Part shown: piece by piece, positions 8,990-17,580 of the stretch | Position numbering within the stretch: position 1 is the first letter of the stretch | Layout of the letters: every line of letters begins with the position of its first letter | From: G965247775 sp965247775 | GTDB taxonomy: Bacteria > Chloroflexota > Dehalococcoidia > Bin125 | NCBI GenBank assembly: GCA_965247775.1 | Contig: OZ252031.1 | Location: forward strand, 2,294,001 to 2,358,000 | Length of the DNA stretch: 64,000 nt | Direction of reading: 5' to 3' | Made by a program: the position numbers and the translations under genes | Notes under the pieces: model-generated | The model's input: only the letters and a program-made list of their open reading frames with translations | The model's database searches: none | Told to the model about the DNA's origin: nothing

Positions 8990-9489
8990 AGCGCTGATGT
9001 CCAATGGACCGGGTGGCATTGGAATACGCCGCGTACTCGCGCATGAGTCGGCGGAGGTGTCCCTCACCGAAGATGATCATGTGGTCGAGACGCACCGCCG
9101 CGAATGTTTCGATCACGTGATCGTGCGGAATGAGCGGCATCTGTGCCGTGTCTTCCGCGAGTACGTCCAGTTCCCCAACGACGATCGGTCGCACCAGTTA
9201 TGAGGCCTGGAGCCGCCGAACGGATCGCGGGCGGTTCCGACGGGTTCCGGGCCGATCATCGCGGAGCCGGTCCTCGGAGGGTGACATCACGTCTAGCGGC
9301 GAGCAGCCTGAGGCACGCTCGAGTTTTCGTGCCGTACCGGCGGTGGTCGGTCCCCAACGACACCCGCTGACCTGGCCGAGTCACGACAGCGAGCCGCTCG
9401 CGGGGCACCAAGTTCTCAAGCACGAGATCCCGGCGCTCGCACCCCCGGCGCCGGAGCCCGAGAACGAAGAACCGGAAAGAGAACCGCAT
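8990..9489 (-). pseudogene. Internally deleted integrase-core transposase remnant
   Basis: On the minus strand, DLVLENLVPRERLAVVTRPG near 9430 matches the N-terminal DLVLENLALRHQL block of the family. LDHMIIFGEGHLRRLMREY followed by AAYSNATRS, about 9095-9000, matches the C-terminal ECLDHVIVLNERHLRR block. The catalytic middle is missing and frames are broken. Confidence 0.6.
9058..9340 (+). pseudogene. Transposase C-terminal remnant, opposite orientation
   Basis: The plus strand reads RRECFDHVIVRNERHLCRVF then REYVQFPNDDRSHQ, and after a stop GLEPPNGSRAVPTGSGPI, which is the usual C-terminal tail of integrase-core transposases. It overlaps the minus-strand remnant, so two fragments of the same family are joined head to head around cgatcacgtgatcg, a perfect 14-bp palindrome near 9107-9120. 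Confidence 0.6.
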
Positions 9490-9643
9490 GCCCGATCGCC
9501 TCCTTTGCAGGGGGCGAGACTCGATGCTCCTCGAGGTTCAGACAACGCGGACGGGGTTTTGAGACACCACAGCCGCAAGCGATCCTCTGCGCCGTTCGGC
9601 TTTAGTCGAGGTCGACAACCAACTCCGGGGTCCGCCCTTGGCT

Positions 9644-10188
9644 TCAGGTGGTGGCGCGGAGTGGGGCCGCCGGCACAACTTCGTCGATCGTGCCGTTGCC
9701 GACGTGGTAGGCGAGGCCAGTGACGACCAGTGCGTCTGGTGCTCCCGGTGCCTGGCGGAGTCGCTGGATGTCGGCTCGCACCGTTGCGGTGGGGTCGGTG
9801 ACCGCCATTGCCGCGACTTCATCGTCACTCAAGCCGAGCCGTTGCGCCACCCGTTGCTGGATCGGCGGGGCGGCGAGGCGGGCCATTCCGCAGTCCGTGT
9901 GCTGGATCACGACGAGTTCCGGCTGCATTGCGCCCGCGCCTGGCATGTTGGCCCCAAGCACGCTGAGGACGGCGAGATCCTTCCTTACGGCAGGGATAAT
10001 CTTCCCGCCAGCATTGGGAGGACGACGGCGTCGCCGGGTCCGAGCCCGAAGAGATGTGCCGGATCCACGCGGGCATCGACGCAGATCAGGGGGATCGTCG
10101 ACAGGCGAGGTCGAATGGTGAGGTCGCCACCGTCGAACTGCTCCGCAAAGCTCCGGTTGCGCCCGAGGAGCGCGGTCACATCATCCAC
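9644..10188 (-). pseudogene. Beta-carbonic anhydrase, frameshifted
   Basis: Two minus-strand frames together give a complete beta-class carbonic anhydrase of about 180 residues. The first part carries CVDARVDP (zinc Cys plus the Asp-Arg pair). The second carries QHTDCGM (zinc His and Cys) and TGLAYHVGNGTI. The join needs one frame change near 10014, between GDAVVL and NAGGKIIPAV, consistent with loss of one base. The likely start is GTG 10188 directly behind GGGGAGGGGA. The enzyme would interconvert CO2 and bicarbonate. All zinc ligands remain, so the break may be a recent mutation or a sequence error. Confidence 0.75.
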
Positions 10189-10493
10189 TCCCCTCCCCGT
10201 TCCTCGTGGCAGGGATAGTAGCGGAGTGAACTGGGGGCCCGCGATATCTGCGGACTTGCTTCCCGCCGGTGGGAGGATGCGCCACCACCCTGACAGGCAG
10301 AGGTTTCGAAGACAGGACACAGCAAGAGACGAAACACTGGCTGGCCAGGTGTAAGGCCTGGGGCGGGTCGCGGCGTCGCGCATGCCGAGCGCGCTCCCGG
10401 GCCGAGCGCAGAGGCGAGGGGGCAGCGCCCCGTGCTCTACACTCTCGCCGCCGTGCGGGGTGCCCGCGCGCGTTCGGAGATTCGGGGGCCAGC
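10189..10493. other. No recognisable gene
   Basis: These 305 bases separate the divergent carbonic anhydrase and SDR genes and presumably hold both promoters. I could not identify convincing promoter boxes. Confidence 0.4.
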
Positions 10494-11288
10494 ATGGATC
10501 TGGGACTCCGCGGCAAGGTGGCCATTATCACCGGCGGCAGCGAAGGTATCGGCAAGGCCGCCGCGACGGCGCTGGTCGAAGAGGGGGCGAACGTCGCCAT
10601 CTGCGGACGTCGCCCCGATGTCCTCGCGGCAGCGGGTGCGGATGTGAACGCCGCCGGCGGCGGCCAAGTCCTCACGATCCCGTGCGATGTCTCCGATGAG
10701 GCCCGGGTGCGGGCGATGGTCCAGCAGGTGGTCAGCCACTGGGGCCGCCTCGACATCCTCGTCAACAATGCCGGCACAGCGGCGGCGGCCAAGTTTGAGG
10801 ACGTCCCGAACGAGGTCTGGGACGCCGACCTGCAACTGAAGTTGTACGGTGCCATCTACTGTGCCCGCGCCGCGCTGCCACACCTCAAGCGGACGGCCGG
10901 CGGTGGCCGCATCATCAACATCACGACCCACGGTGGCAAAGCGCCCATGGCCGGCTCGCTACCGACCTCGGCCACCCGTGCCGCCGGCATCGCGCTCACC
11001 AAGGCCATGTCCCGTGACTACGCTGCGGACGGCATCCGCGTCAACACCGTCTGTATCGGCCTGATCAAGAGCGGCCAGATCCACCGCCGCTTCGAGCGGG
11101 GGAGCGCTGAGGACCCATCGCTCACGGAGGAACGCTATTACCAGCGCCTCGGCGCAGGCATCCCCCTCGGCCGCGTCGGCGAAGCCCGCGAAGCCGGCGA
11201 CGTCATCTCGTTCCTCGCATCCGACCGCGCCAGCTATGTGACCGGCGCCTCCATCAACATCGACGGTGGCGCCTCGCCGGTTGTCTGA
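10494..11288 (+). CDS. SDR-family oxidoreductase with altered active site
   Basis: A 264-residue classical-length short-chain dehydrogenase/reductase. The cofactor motif is TGGSEGIG (residues 13-20), an acidic CDVSD follows, and NNAG is present. The C-terminal GASINIDGGASPVV is typical. The catalytic YxxxK is not evident: the segment reads SLPTSATRAAGIALTKAM, where Tyr is replaced by Thr and the Lys by Arg, so ordinary SDR proton transfer looks unlikely. ATG 10494 is chosen because family similarity begins at once with LRGKVAIITGG. It lies 75 bases upstream of the third triple-RidA gene on the same strand and may share its transcript. Confidence 0.8.
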   Translation: MDLGLRGKVAIITGGSEGIGKAAATALVEEGANVAICGRRPDVLAAAGADVNAAGGGQVLTIPCDVSDEARVRAMVQQVVSHWGRLDILVNNAGTAAAAKFEDVPNEVWDADLQLKLYGAIYCARAALPHLKRTAGGGRIINITTHGGKAPMAGSLPTSATRAAGIALTKAMSRDYAADGIRVNTVCIGLIKSGQIHRRFERGSAEDPSLTEERYYQRLGAGIPLGRVGEAREAGDVISFLASDRASYVTGASINIDGGASPVV

Positions 11289-11363
11289 TGGGCGTGCGTA
11301 CTGGCGACAGCGCGTCCCTGCCTTGACGCGGCTTCCGTGTCAGGCTCTTTGAGAGGATGACCC

Positions 11364-12668
11364 ATGACGACGATAGCGCTGCCCCTGCAGGTGCTCCCGG
11401 CCCCTCGCTCGAACCGCGAGGGCGACCTGATCTACGTCTCAACGATCTACCCGATCGACCCCGAGGGGAATGTCGTGCACCCGGACGCGAGTTCGCCCCA
11501 TGTCGGCGAGGCCGAGATTGCGGCGCAGACACGGGCCGTGTTGGAAGCGATGCGTCACGTCCTAGCCGAGGCCGGAAGCTCGTTGGAGCGCGTGCTGAAG
11601 GCCGAGGTCTATCTTGTGGACGCCGCGGAGTTCTACGAGTTCAAGCTCGTTTGGAAAGAGTACTTCCCGCACCAGCCGCCCGCGCGGACGACGGCGATCA
11701 TAGGCGATACGCATATCATTCCGGGAGCACGGCTGAGCGTGTCGGCCGTGGCGCTGGCCTCCGACGCCTCCGTGGCGCGAGAGTACATCCATACCGACAC
11801 AGCGCCCGACCCGCTCGAAGCGGAGTGGTGTGCGCAGGCGATCAAGGCGGCGCCGTTCGTCTTCCCCTCACCGCTGCCGGCCACGGATTTCGAGACGGGC
11901 ATCGCGGTGAAGCGCAACCCCATCGCGCCGTACTACGGGTCCGACATGGAGTTGCAGGCGCGCTACCTCTTCGAGCAGTGGGGGAAGATCCTGGCCGCCG
12001 CCGGCAGCGGACTGGACCAAGCGCTCAAGTCCCAAGCCTACGAGGTGGACCTCAAGAACTTCCACGATATGGACGGCATCTGGGACAAGTACATTGGCCA
12101 CAGCGGCGGTGGCGCCCCACCCACCCGCAGCTCCATGGCGATGCGCGGTCTCCTCGTCCCCGAAGCCCTCTTCGTCGCGAACGTCTTCTTCCTGGCGCCG
12201 GACGCGACGCACCAGAAACGCGAGTCCCGCGAGGGAATCGGCTGGCATCCGGAGGATGTGCGCAACGTCCACTTCACGCCCGGACTGTGGGCGGGGGACT
12301 GGTTCTTCATGGCCGGCCACTGCGCCGTACCGGACTTCGAGAGTTTCAGCGTCGTGACCGCGCCACGAGACCTGCCCCACTACTTCTCCGACATCGAGAT
12401 CCAGACGCAGACGACCATGGACCTCTTGGTCGAACAGCTCGAGGCGAACGACCTCTCACTGCGGAATATCGTGGACGCCCGCGTCTTCCTGGCCGGGGAC
12501 GATCCGAGAGGGGACTACCGGGGCTTTGAGCGTGTCTGGAGGCGCGTGTTCGAACCGAGCGGACATTGGCCCAGCATGAACTTGATTCCCTCGCAACAAG
12601 CGAACGGCCTCGGGGGCATCATGATGCACGACCTGATCGTCGAGATCGATCTGATCGCGCATCGATAA
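11364..12668 (+). CDS. Triple-domain RidA-family protein (copy C)
   Basis: A 434-residue protein with three tandem RidA domains. Arg is kept in domain 1 (PPARTTAIIGD) and domain 2 (APPTRSSMAMRG) but not in domain 3 (GHWPSMNLIPSQQ). With the copy at 60.7-62.0 kb it forms a second subfamily: both have REYIHTD, PLEAEWCAQA, KAAPFVFPSP and SGGGAPPTRSS, where the other three copies have KETIHV and PPPGRSS. GAGAGGATGACCC precedes ATG 11364. Upstream is an SDR and downstream, after 283 bases, a PhyH dioxygenase on the same strand. Substrate unknown. Confidence 0.85.
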   Translation: MTTIALPLQVLPAPRSNREGDLIYVSTIYPIDPEGNVVHPDASSPHVGEAEIAAQTRAVLEAMRHVLAEAGSSLERVLKAEVYLVDAAEFYEFKLVWKEYFPHQPPARTTAIIGDTHIIPGARLSVSAVALASDASVAREYIHTDTAPDPLEAEWCAQAIKAAPFVFPSPLPATDFETGIAVKRNPIAPYYGSDMELQARYLFEQWGKILAAAGSGLDQALKSQAYEVDLKNFHDMDGIWDKYIGHSGGGAPPTRSSMAMRGLLVPEALFVANVFFLAPDATHQKRESREGIGWHPEDVRNVHFTPGLWAGDWFFMAGHCAVPDFESFSVVTAPRDLPHYFSDIEIQTQTTMDLLVEQLEANDLSLRNIVDARVFLAGDDPRGDYRGFERVWRRVFEPSGHWPSMNLIPSQQANGLGGIMMHDLIVEIDLIAHR

Positions 12669-12951
12669 CATCCAGCGGCCGACACGGTGGGACACAAGCG
12701 CCGCAGCGGGTGGCGTTCATGAGCCGAAACAACCCCCGCGCAGGCACAGTCCCGAATCGGGGCGCGCTGCGAAGCCCGATTGGGACGTCGCCAGCGGCGA
12801 GATCAGGATGGACCGAGTATCTGCGCCGTGGCGTCACGCGTGACGAGTGGGTGTCGGTCCCTGACACTCGTTCGCGCGCACGAGCACCATTCCGCTAGCC
12901 ACAGCGGATAGGGCGTTCTGGCAGCGGGCGTCGTATGCGAGGAGGAACGCG

Positions 12952-13785
12952 ATGGGAAAGCTGTTGTCCGACGAAGCGCTGGCTTCATTCCATCGCGATG
13001 GGTATTACTTTCCAGTCCGGGCGATGCCGGCGGACGAGGCGCGGCGCTATCGCGACCAGCTGCAAAGCTATGAAGCGACCACGGGCGCCCCGATCCAGAG
13101 CAACATGCGCCACAAGGTCCACCTCCTGTTTACCTGGGCCAACGAGCTGATCCGCCATCCCAAGATCCTGGATGCGGTGGAAGATGTCATTGGGCCGAAC
13201 ATCATCTGCTGGCAGACCAGCTTCTTTATCAAGGAGCCGCGAGATCCGGGCTTCGTCTCCTGGCATCAGGATTCGACCTATTGGGGGTTGGACCCGGCCG
13301 ATGTGATCACGGCCTGGTTCGCGATGACGGACGCACCGGTCCAAAGCGGTGCAATGAAATTCGTACCCGGCAGTCACGAATGGGACCAGATTCCTCATCG
13401 CGACACGTTCGACGAGGACAACCTCCTCAGTCGCGGTCAGGTGATCGATCGGGAGATCGACGAGAAGGAGGCGGTGCTGGTTCCTCTCCAGGCTGGCGAA
13501 GTGTCACTGCATCACGTTCGCCTGACCCATGGATCGGCGCCCAACACCACCGACGAGCGTCGGATCGGGTTCGCCATCCGTTACATCCCGCCACACGTCC
13601 GCCAGCTCAAGATCCGCGACTCCGCCATGCTCGTCCGGGGCCAGGACACCCAGGGCCATTACGACTGGGAGCCCGAGCCGGAAAGCGACCTCGACGCCGC
13701 TGCCCTGGCGGCGCATACGGAGGCGGTGCAACGGCAAATCAGCGCGCTCCTCGAAGGCACGGAGGAAACGGAGTTTCGTGCCTGA
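12952..13785 (+). CDS. Phytanoyl-CoA dioxygenase (PhyH) family protein
   Basis: A 277-residue Fe(II)/2-oxoglutarate-dependent oxygenase of the PhyH family. The metal triad is visible as His105 and Asp107 in SWHQDSTYWGLD and His193 in RLTHGSAPN. A following Arg in DERRIGFAIRYIP (203/204) would bind 2-oxoglutarate. Family members hydroxylate fatty acyl-CoAs, small natural products or phosphonates, and the specificity cannot be read here. ATG 12952 follows GAGGAGGAACGCG, an excellent ribosome site. The 283 bases before it hold a small hairpin (tccgct/agcgga, 12892-12909) but no gene. Confidence 0.85.
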   Translation: MGKLLSDEALASFHRDGYYFPVRAMPADEARRYRDQLQSYEATTGAPIQSNMRHKVHLLFTWANELIRHPKILDAVEDVIGPNIICWQTSFFIKEPRDPGFVSWHQDSTYWGLDPADVITAWFAMTDAPVQSGAMKFVPGSHEWDQIPHRDTFDEDNLLSRGQVIDREIDEKEAVLVPLQAGEVSLHHVRLTHGSAPNTTDERRIGFAIRYIPPHVRQLKIRDSAMLVRGQDTQGHYDWEPEPESDLDAAALAAHTEAVQRQISALLEGTEETEFRA

Positions 13786-13899
13786 TCCGTGAGTGGTTGC
13801 GAAGCGGCGCAGCGGCCGTTGGGGACGCTCGCTCGATCGCCTCGTCTGTTCGCGGAGTCCTGGGCGCTCCGATTGCCCGGAGCCGCAGAGCTGCGGGGA

Positions 13900-14030
13900 T
13901 AAACTGGTAGCGTTCGACCGCCGCCTCGTCCCAGTCGATGCCGAGGCCCGGGCCGCGCGCCGTGACACAGCCGTCGGCGAAGAGCGGCGGTGCCGCAAGC
14001 ACGGCGCCGGCGATATTTGACCCACGCCCG
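13900..14030 (-). pseudogene. Enolase-superfamily C-terminal remnant
   Basis: On the minus strand APPLFADGCVTARGPGLG then IDWDEAAVERYQF matches the extreme C-terminus of mandelate racemase/galactonate dehydratase-type enzymes (FADGHV..P..PGLGVEWDE). The rest of the gene would lie where the CoA transferase now sits, so it was removed, probably when the next two genes arrived. Confidence 0.6.
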
Positions 14031-14057
14031 CTGCCAGCATTCGGATAGGACCCGAAG

Positions 14058-15251
14058 ATGAACATCCTGGACGGCATCCGCGTTCTCAGCTTCAACCATT
14101 TCTTGCTCGGTCCGGTCGGCACTCAGGTGCTCGCAGATCTTGGTGCCGATGTCATCGGGATCGAACCCACCGGCGGCAGCTTTCAGCGCAAGTGGGGCGG
14201 CGCCAACCGCAAGGTGGACGGCGAAACCATGCTGCAGCTCCTGGGCAACCGCAACAAACGCAGCCTGGCCATTGATATCAAGGCGCCGAAAGGGCACGTG
14301 ATCATCGAAGAGCTGATCGCCACCGCCGACGTAATCTCGGAGAATTTCCGACCCGGCGTGATGGACAAGCTCGGCTTCGGCTATGACGCCGCACGCGCGA
14401 TCAAGCCCGGCATCATCTACGCCGCCGCTTCGGGCTTCGGCGCCGACGGCCCGTATCGCGATCGGCCCGGCCAAGACCTCGTGATCCAAGCCCTGTCCGG
14501 CCTCGCCAATATCAACGGCTCGGTCGATCAGCCGCCGACCCCGGTGGGCGTCTCGGTCGCCGACCACCACGGCGCGCAGATCCTCGCGATGGCGATCCTT
14601 GCCGCCCTCTTCAAGCGCGAGCGCACGGGTGAAGGCTGCCGCATCGACGTCGATCTCCTGTCGGCGGCGCTCGACCTGCAAATGGAATCGTTGGTCTGCT
14701 ACGCCAACGGCGACGCGATATCGCAGCGCGCGCCCAACAATATCGCCGGCTGGTATTTTCCGGCGCCCTATGGCTTCTATCGTGTTGCCGACGGCTATGT
14801 GGCAATTTCGCTCGGCTCGATGGAGGCTCTGTCGAAGGCCTTAGCGCTGCCGGCGCTGACCGAGTTCGATGATGACGCCACCTTTACCCAAAACGGCGAG
14901 ATCGCGGCGCTAATTCAGAGCGCGGTCCGGGATCTCCAGACCGAAGAACTCGAGGCCAAGCTCGCAAGCCAGAAACTCTGGTATTCGCGGGTCAATGATT
15001 ACGCGGCCATGATGGCCGACCCTCAGGTCCGCCACAACGGATCGTTCCTGAGGGTCGAGAGTTCCGAAGGCACGCCGATCACGCTGCTCGGCCACCCGGC
15101 GAAATACGATGGAGAGCGCCCCGGCGTGCGCCGGCCGCCGCAGCCGGTTGGCGCCCAGAGCGCCGAGATTCTGGGCGAGATCGGCTATACACGCGACGAA
15201 ATTGCCGGCCTCGCCGAGGCCGGCGTGATCCGCGTCCACCCTGCCGCCTGA
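14058..15251 (+). CDS. CaiB/BaiF (class III) CoA transferase
   Basis: A 397-residue class III CoA transferase. It starts LDGIRVLSF, has VLADLGADVIGIEPTGG and a frame of NRNKRSLAIDIKAPKG and ISENFRPGVMDKLGFGYD. The catalytic Asp is in RPGQDLVIQALSG. Such enzymes move CoA between carboxylic acids through aspartyl-CoA anhydrides. The MaoC hydratase 40 bases downstream on the same strand suggests an acyl-CoA pathway in which an enoyl-CoA is hydrated. Third codon positions look less GC-rich than in neighbours, and an enolase fragment lies at the left edge, so these two genes may have come in together. ATG 14058 follows TAGGACCCGAAG. Confidence 0.85.
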   Translation: MNILDGIRVLSFNHFLLGPVGTQVLADLGADVIGIEPTGGSFQRKWGGANRKVDGETMLQLLGNRNKRSLAIDIKAPKGHVIIEELIATADVISENFRPGVMDKLGFGYDAARAIKPGIIYAAASGFGADGPYRDRPGQDLVIQALSGLANINGSVDQPPTPVGVSVADHHGAQILAMAILAALFKRERTGEGCRIDVDLLSAALDLQMESLVCYANGDAISQRAPNNIAGWYFPAPYGFYRVADGYVAISLGSMEALSKALALPALTEFDDDATFTQNGEIAALIQSAVRDLQTEELEAKLASQKLWYSRVNDYAAMMADPQVRHNGSFLRVESSEGTPITLLGHPAKYDGERPGVRRPPQPVGAQSAEILGEIGYTRDEIAGLAEAGVIRVHPAA

Positions 15252-15290
15252 CTCGGCACGTGCATCTCCACCAGGATCGGAGCGTTTCGC

Positions 15291-15728
15291 ATGTCCACCT
15301 TTCATGTCGCCATCGGCGATGAAGTGCGCTTCTCCAAGACCGTCGGCGAGGCCGACGTCTACATGTTCGCCGGCATCACCGGCGATTTCGCCGCCAATCA
15401 CGTCAACGAGGAGCACATGAAGCGCTCCGCCTACGGGCGGCGCATTGCCCATGGCGCGCTGATGGTCGGCTTCATGTCGACCGCGTCCACGATGATGATC
15501 GACCAAAGCCACAGCGCCGACGGCGACGAAACGCCGGTCTCGCTCGGCTACGACCGGGTCCGCTTTCTCGAGGCGGTCTATATCAACGACACGATCACCG
15601 TGACCTACCGCATCAAGGAGATCGAGCCCGAACGCCGCCGCAGCCGCTCCGACGTCACCGTCACGAACCAGGACGGCGAAACCGTCGCCGTCGGCGAGCA
15701 CATCCTCAAGTGGGTGCCCAACGCGTAA
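15291..15728 (+). CDS. MaoC-like enoyl-CoA hydratase
   Basis: A 145-residue hot-dog-fold protein. The R-hydratase motif is visible in AGITGDFAANHVNEEHMKRS followed by YGRRIAHGAL, with the catalytic Asp and His about five residues apart (GDFAANH). It would hydrate a 2-enoyl-CoA at the double bond. It lies 40 bases behind the CoA transferase with its own GGATCGGAG ribosome site, so the two form a small operon. Length and motif are normal for the family. The physiological acyl-CoA is unknown. Confidence 0.85.
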   Translation: MSTFHVAIGDEVRFSKTVGEADVYMFAGITGDFAANHVNEEHMKRSAYGRRIAHGALMVGFMSTASTMMIDQSHSADGDETPVSLGYDRVRFLEAVYINDTITVTYRIKEIEPERRRSRSDVTVTNQDGETVAVGEHILKWVPNA

Positions 15729-16049
15729 CGGCTCGTCGCCTGCACTTGAGTGGCTCTGAGAGCCAGTGGAAGTGTCGCCGGCGTCGCGGGGAGGAGCGTC
15801 GTCGGTTGCCGTCCGTCTCAGCAGTCGCCGGCCAATCGCCGTTGCCGAATACGGAAGGACCCGCGTCGGGCAGGCATTGCCCCACGGCATGGGAGGCACC
15901 GGATCAACCCATGGCGTCCGCGTCGGCCCGCTGGCCGAGCCGCGAGAAGTGGGTGCCCAACGGGAACCTGTCCATCGGTCCGCGAGGCCGCTTGGAACGT
16001 TCACTCGTGAGAGACAGCGCCCCCCGTTCTCCCACAGGATGCGCAGCGT

Positions 16050-16189
16050 CTCGGCCGTGAGCTGGAAACCAGGCCCGCCGCCACTGTGAGGCCGCGCAGG
16101 GTGACCGCTGCAAGTCGATTCGTCATCTCCTTCCGGCGGACGCCTTCTGCGAGCGTCAGTTCGCGGATCTTCTGGCCGAACGGCGTCAT
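16050..16189 (-). pseudogene. XRE-type HTH regulator remnant
   Basis: Starting at ATG 16189, which overlaps the stop of the hydrolase gene as ATGA, the minus strand reads MTPFGQKIRELTLAEG then VRRKEMTNRLA. This is the beginning of a family of short helix-turn-helix regulators (FGRKLRELRxARGVTQKEMA). After about 28 residues the similarity ends and the frame becomes meaningless. The rest of 15729-16050 holds nothing I recognise, apart from a repeat of gtgggtgcccaacg that also ends the MaoC gene. Confidence 0.5.
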
Positions 16190-17051
16190 GCCCTCTCGCC
16201 GAAAAATGACAGCACCTGCGCGGCGAACTCGTCCGGCGTCTCTTCCGGAATCCAGTGGCCAGCCGAGTCCACGGTCCCGCCGCGGACGTCCTCGGCAACC
16301 CGGGCCACCGATTCCATGCACAGCTTGCCTCGCCCCATGCCCTTGGCCCCGCCCAGCGCCAAAACCGGCATCTGCAATTTGCCCCGCGCGATCGCTGCCT
16401 CGTTGTCGGCGATATCTTGCGGCGTGGCCGATAGTAGGCGAGGCCGGCCGCCATTGCGCCGGGCGCCGAATAGCAGCGGACGTATTCGTCCACCGCCTCA
16501 GCCGGGACCGCGTCAGGGCGGGCGCCGAAGTGGCGAAAGAAATAGCTGAGGTAGGCGCGCTCACGGCCCGCGATCAGGGTTTCCGGTAGGTCTGGCGTGC
16601 GATGGAATCCATGGTGCCAGCGTCCGCCCGAGCTGGCGAAGAGGTTGGAGCCGTCACCCGGGATCATGACGTCGAGAATCGCCAAGCGACGGACCGCGTC
16701 CGGCTGCTGGACGGCTAGCTGGAAGGCAACCGCGCCACCCCAGTCATGGCCGACAAGGAAGAACTGGGTGCAGTCGAGATGATCGTGCATGAGTTCGGCG
16801 ATATCGGAGGACACGGTGCGCTTGTCGTATCCGCCGGCCGGCCGGCCGGAATCACCCAAGCCCCGCAAATCCGGCGCGACGACGCGATAGCGCCCTGCCA
16901 GCAGCGGCATGATTGGGCGCCATTCGTACCAGGTCTGCGGAAAGCCGTGCAGCAACACGATGGTATCGTCGCCGGTGCCCGCGGTGACGTAGTGCAGGCG
17001 GAGTTCAGAGAGTTCCGCGTCGTGATGGGTCAGCCCTTCGGCAGTTGTCAT
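16186..17051 (-). pseudogene. Alpha/beta hydrolase (epoxide hydrolase/dehalogenase type), frameshifted
   Basis: From ATG 17051 the protein shows HGFPQTWYEW (oxyanion loop), APDLRGLGDSGRP and the nucleophile elbow GHDWGG with Asp. The frame breaks near 16432, just after GLAYYR. The following frame continues correctly with TPQDIADNEAAIARGKLQMP, VLALGG and the catalytic His in SAGHWIPEETPDEF, ending at 16186. Both halves together give about 287 residues, normal for epoxide hydrolases and fluoroacetate dehalogenases. Every catalytic residue is present, so one indel alone separates it from a complete gene. The stop overlaps an XRE-like start, which implies an operon. Confidence 0.75.
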
Positions 17052-17149
17052 GGCGTAATCTTGCCCCCTCACGGTCGATCCACCGGGCGAAGAGGACGGT
17101 GCGCTGCCCGCTTCCGTTCTTCCGCGGTCCTGCCCGCGTAGCGCGAAAC

Positions 17150-17460
17150 ATTGTCCGCGATCGCCCGCCAGCCGTCACGGTCTGCCTGGGTGCCTTTCGC
17201 GCTGTTCCGCACGGCGTTGCCGGACCTGCGGTTCACGGTCGAAAACATGATCCCCGAAGGGAACACAGTGGCTGTGCGCGCCACTATCCGCGGAATGCAC
17301 CAGGGCCCTTCTGGATCTCGCCCCTACCGGCACGCCGATCATCATGGCAACCATCGCCGTCTTACGCTTCGCCAACGGGAAGGTGCAGGAGCACCGGGGC
17401 GCGATGGACCAGATGGCCATGATGCGCCAACTCGGAGCGCTCGCAGCGTACGGGCCTCGC
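17150..17460 (+). pseudogene. SnoaL-like (ester cyclase) remnant
   Basis: Plus-strand frames give FRTALPDLRFTVENMIPEG then NTVAVRATIRGMHQGP, and after a frame change TGTPIIMATIAVLRFANG then KVQEHRGAMDQMAMMRQLG. This is the signature of SnoaL-like polyketide-cyclase or ester-cyclase proteins. The N-terminal third is unrecognisable and at least two frame changes are needed. Nothing else is seen between 17052 and 17580. Confidence 0.6.
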
Positions 17461-17580
17461 CGTCCCCAGGGACGCGACCCCCTGCTCAGACAGCAGGTGG
17501 ACCGGCGTTTTCGAGCAGGTGCGCGCCGCGTCCACTCGGCCTGAGCCTTCCCGCCTTCGGCGAGCGCCTGGACGGATCTC

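Noticed and set aside
14910..17072. A 720-residue minus-strand open frame
   Set aside because: Only its first 200 or so residues are a hydrolase; the rest runs antisense to the CoA transferase and MaoC genes and is an artefact of GC-rich coding on the other strand.
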